Of a DNA stretch of 6,499 bases, positions 5,267 through 6,499 are shown one piece after another. The notes below the pieces were generated by a model. It was not told the DNA's origin. It did not search any database and saw only the letters and a program-made list of their open reading frames with translations. The translations under genes and the position numbers were made by a program. The stretch comes from an uncultured Planctomycetaceae bacterium (lineage in GTDB: Bacteria; Planctomycetota; Planctomycetia; Pirellulales; JACPPG01): the NCBI GenBank assembly GCA_945957305.1, contig CAMFLN010000186.1, forward strand, positions 1 to 6,499. Direction: 5' to 3'. How positions within the stretch are numbered: position 1 is the first letter of the stretch; every line of letters starts with the position of its first letter.

Positions 5267-6499
5267 ATGCTTGATCGTAAATTCATCGTCGAAAATGTGG
5301 ACCTGGTGAAGAAGAATTGCGCCTTGCGCGGCGCCAAGGCGGACATCGATCGTTTCCTGGCCCTGGAATCAGAGCGTCGCGAGAAGCAGACCGAGGTCGA
5401 ACAGCTGAATCGGCAGGCCAACGAGGTTTCGAAATCCATCGGTCAAACCAAGGACCCTGCGGAGCGCGAGGAGCGCAAGAACAAGGGGCGCGAGCTGCGC
5501 GAGCAAACCACCGCCGCGCAAGCCGAGTTGGACGCGCTGAGCGCCGAAATCGACGCCATTCAACGCTCGATCCCCAACCTGTCGCATCCGCAAGCGCCGA
5601 CGGGGGCCGACGATCAGTCGAACCTGGAAATCCGCAAGGGCAAAAGCCCCCTGCCCCACTTCGATTTCAAACCGCTCGATCACGTGGCGCTAGGCGAAAA
5701 TCTCAAGCTGTTCGATTTTGCCGGCGGGGCCAAAGTTGCAGGGCATGGCTTCTACTTTCTGCTCAACGATGCCGTGCTGCTCGAGTTGGCGCTGCAGCGC
5801 TACGCGCTCGATCTGCTCATCGCTGAGAAGTTTACCCCCACGATCACGCCTGACCTGGCGTTCAACAGCATCTTGCAAGGCACCGGCTACATACCGCGCG
5901 GGCCGGAGACGCAGATCTACAGTGTTGCCGACAGCGAGCTGAGCCTCGTGGCCACGGCCGAGATCACGCTCGGTGGATTGCTGGCGGATCAGATCATCGA
6001 AGCCGAGCGATTGCCGCTGAAGTATTGCGGCATCAGCCACTGCTACCGCACCGAAGCGGGCGCCCATGGACGGCAGACGCGCGGGCTGTACCGAGTTCAT
6101 CAGTTTACTAAAGTCGAAATGTTCGCCTTCACGCTGCCCGAGCAGAGCGACGCCATGCTCGACTATTTCTGCGAGCTGGAAGGACGGATCTTTGACGGGT
6201 TGGGCATTCCCTACCGCGTCGTCGATACGGCCACCGGCGATCTCGGCGGGCCGGCGTATCGCAAGTTCGACCTCGAAGCCTGGATGCCGGGCCGTGGCGA
6301 GGCCGGCGAATACGGCGAAGTCACCAGCACGTCGAATTGCACCGACTACCAGGCGCGTCGGCTGGGGATTCGCTATCGCGTGAAGAATGAAAAAGGGACG
6401 CAGTTCCTGCACACGCTCAACGGCACCGCCATCGCCATTAGCCGCGCCATTATCGCCATCCTGGAAAACTATCAGCAGGCGGATGGATCAGTCCTGGTC
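5267..6499 (+). CDS. serS: seryl-tRNA synthetase, 3' end outside the window
   Basis: SerRS, a class II synthetase, activates serine with ATP and charges tRNA-Ser (and tRNA-Sec where present). The frame runs 411 codons from the ATG at 5267 to the window edge with no stop; bacterial SerRS is about 420-430 residues, so little is missing. Residues ~27-100 form the charged, heptad-like tRNA-binding coiled coil (for example SERREKQTEVEQLN). The catalytic domain shows motif 1 around 160-195 (GHGFYFL to TPTITP), the serine-binding TAE at 230-232, motif 2 with Arg261 and Glu263 in CYRTEAGAHGRQTRG followed by HQFTKVEMF, and motif 3 with Arg393 in NGTAIAISRA. The start is supported by the conserved opening MLDRKFIVENVDLVK; Shine-Dalgarno complementarity upstream is weak. 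The gene lies 65 bases after the dipeptidase gene on the same strand. Confidence 0.97.
   Translation, partial: MLDRKFIVENVDLVKKNCALRGAKADIDRFLALESERREKQTEVEQLNRQANEVSKSIGQTKDPAEREERKNKGRELREQTTAAQAELDALSAEIDAIQRSIPNLSHPQAPTGADDQSNLEIRKGKSPLPHFDFKPLDHVALGENLKLFDFAGGAKVAGHGFYFLLNDAVLLELALQRYALDLLIAEKFTPTITPDLAFNSILQGTGYIPRGPETQIYSVADSELSLVATAEITLGGLLADQIIEAERLPLKYCGISHCYRTEAGAHGRQTRGLYRVHQFTKVEMFAFTLPEQSDAMLDYFCELEGRIFDGLGIPYRVVDTATGDLGGPAYRKFDLEAWMPGRGEAGEYGEVTSTSNCTDYQARRLGIRYRVKNEKGTQFLHTLNGTAIAISRAIIAILENYQQADGSVLV

Noticed and set aside
5690..6412. Minus-strand open frame of 240 codons
   Set aside because: Antisense to serS, whose three class II motifs are all intact; long antisense frames are expected at this GC content.

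Overview
The window looks like ordinary, GC-rich bacterial chromosome, most likely from a planctomycete (Pirellula/Blastopirellula-like). The case rests on three things. One gene joins an N-terminal zinc ribbon to a GYF_2-type domain and a C-terminal membrane anchor, a design I associate with that phylum. The ClpS is of a divergent type. Shine-Dalgarno sequences are weak or absent before several starts. This placement is inference; there is no rRNA or other marker to settle it. I see no mobile element, CRISPR array, tRNA or phage gene.

Layout. Positions 1-3476 are read leftwards on the minus strand, in the order clpS (3476-3120), mtaB (3034-1739), a zinc-ribbon/GYF_2 tail-anchored protein (1707-967), a secreted protein of unknown function (747-181) and the first 34 codons of a further gene that leaves the window at position 1. 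clpS, mtaB and the GYF_2 gene are closely spaced and could be one operon. The secreted-protein gene has its own sigma70-like promoter candidate (803-831). From 3831 the genes run rightwards: an M20-family metallodipeptidase (3831-5201), then serS for seryl-tRNA synthetase (5267 to the window end, probably lacking only its last couple of dozen codons).

Between the two arms is a 354-base divergent intergenic region (3477-3830). It holds the strong clpS ribosome binding site, a plausible rightward promoter and several short inverted and direct repeats. No gene in it is convincing.

How the genes fit together. ClpS (delivery of substrates to Clp protease) and the dipeptidase (last step of peptide breakdown) both belong to protein turnover and are divergently placed. 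MtaB (tRNA A37 methylthiolation) and SerRS belong to translation. Most of this is housekeeping. The most interesting point is that this ClpS keeps the residues that dock on the Clp ATPase but has replaced several residues of the canonical N-degron pocket. I found no convincing evidence of a new multi-gene system.
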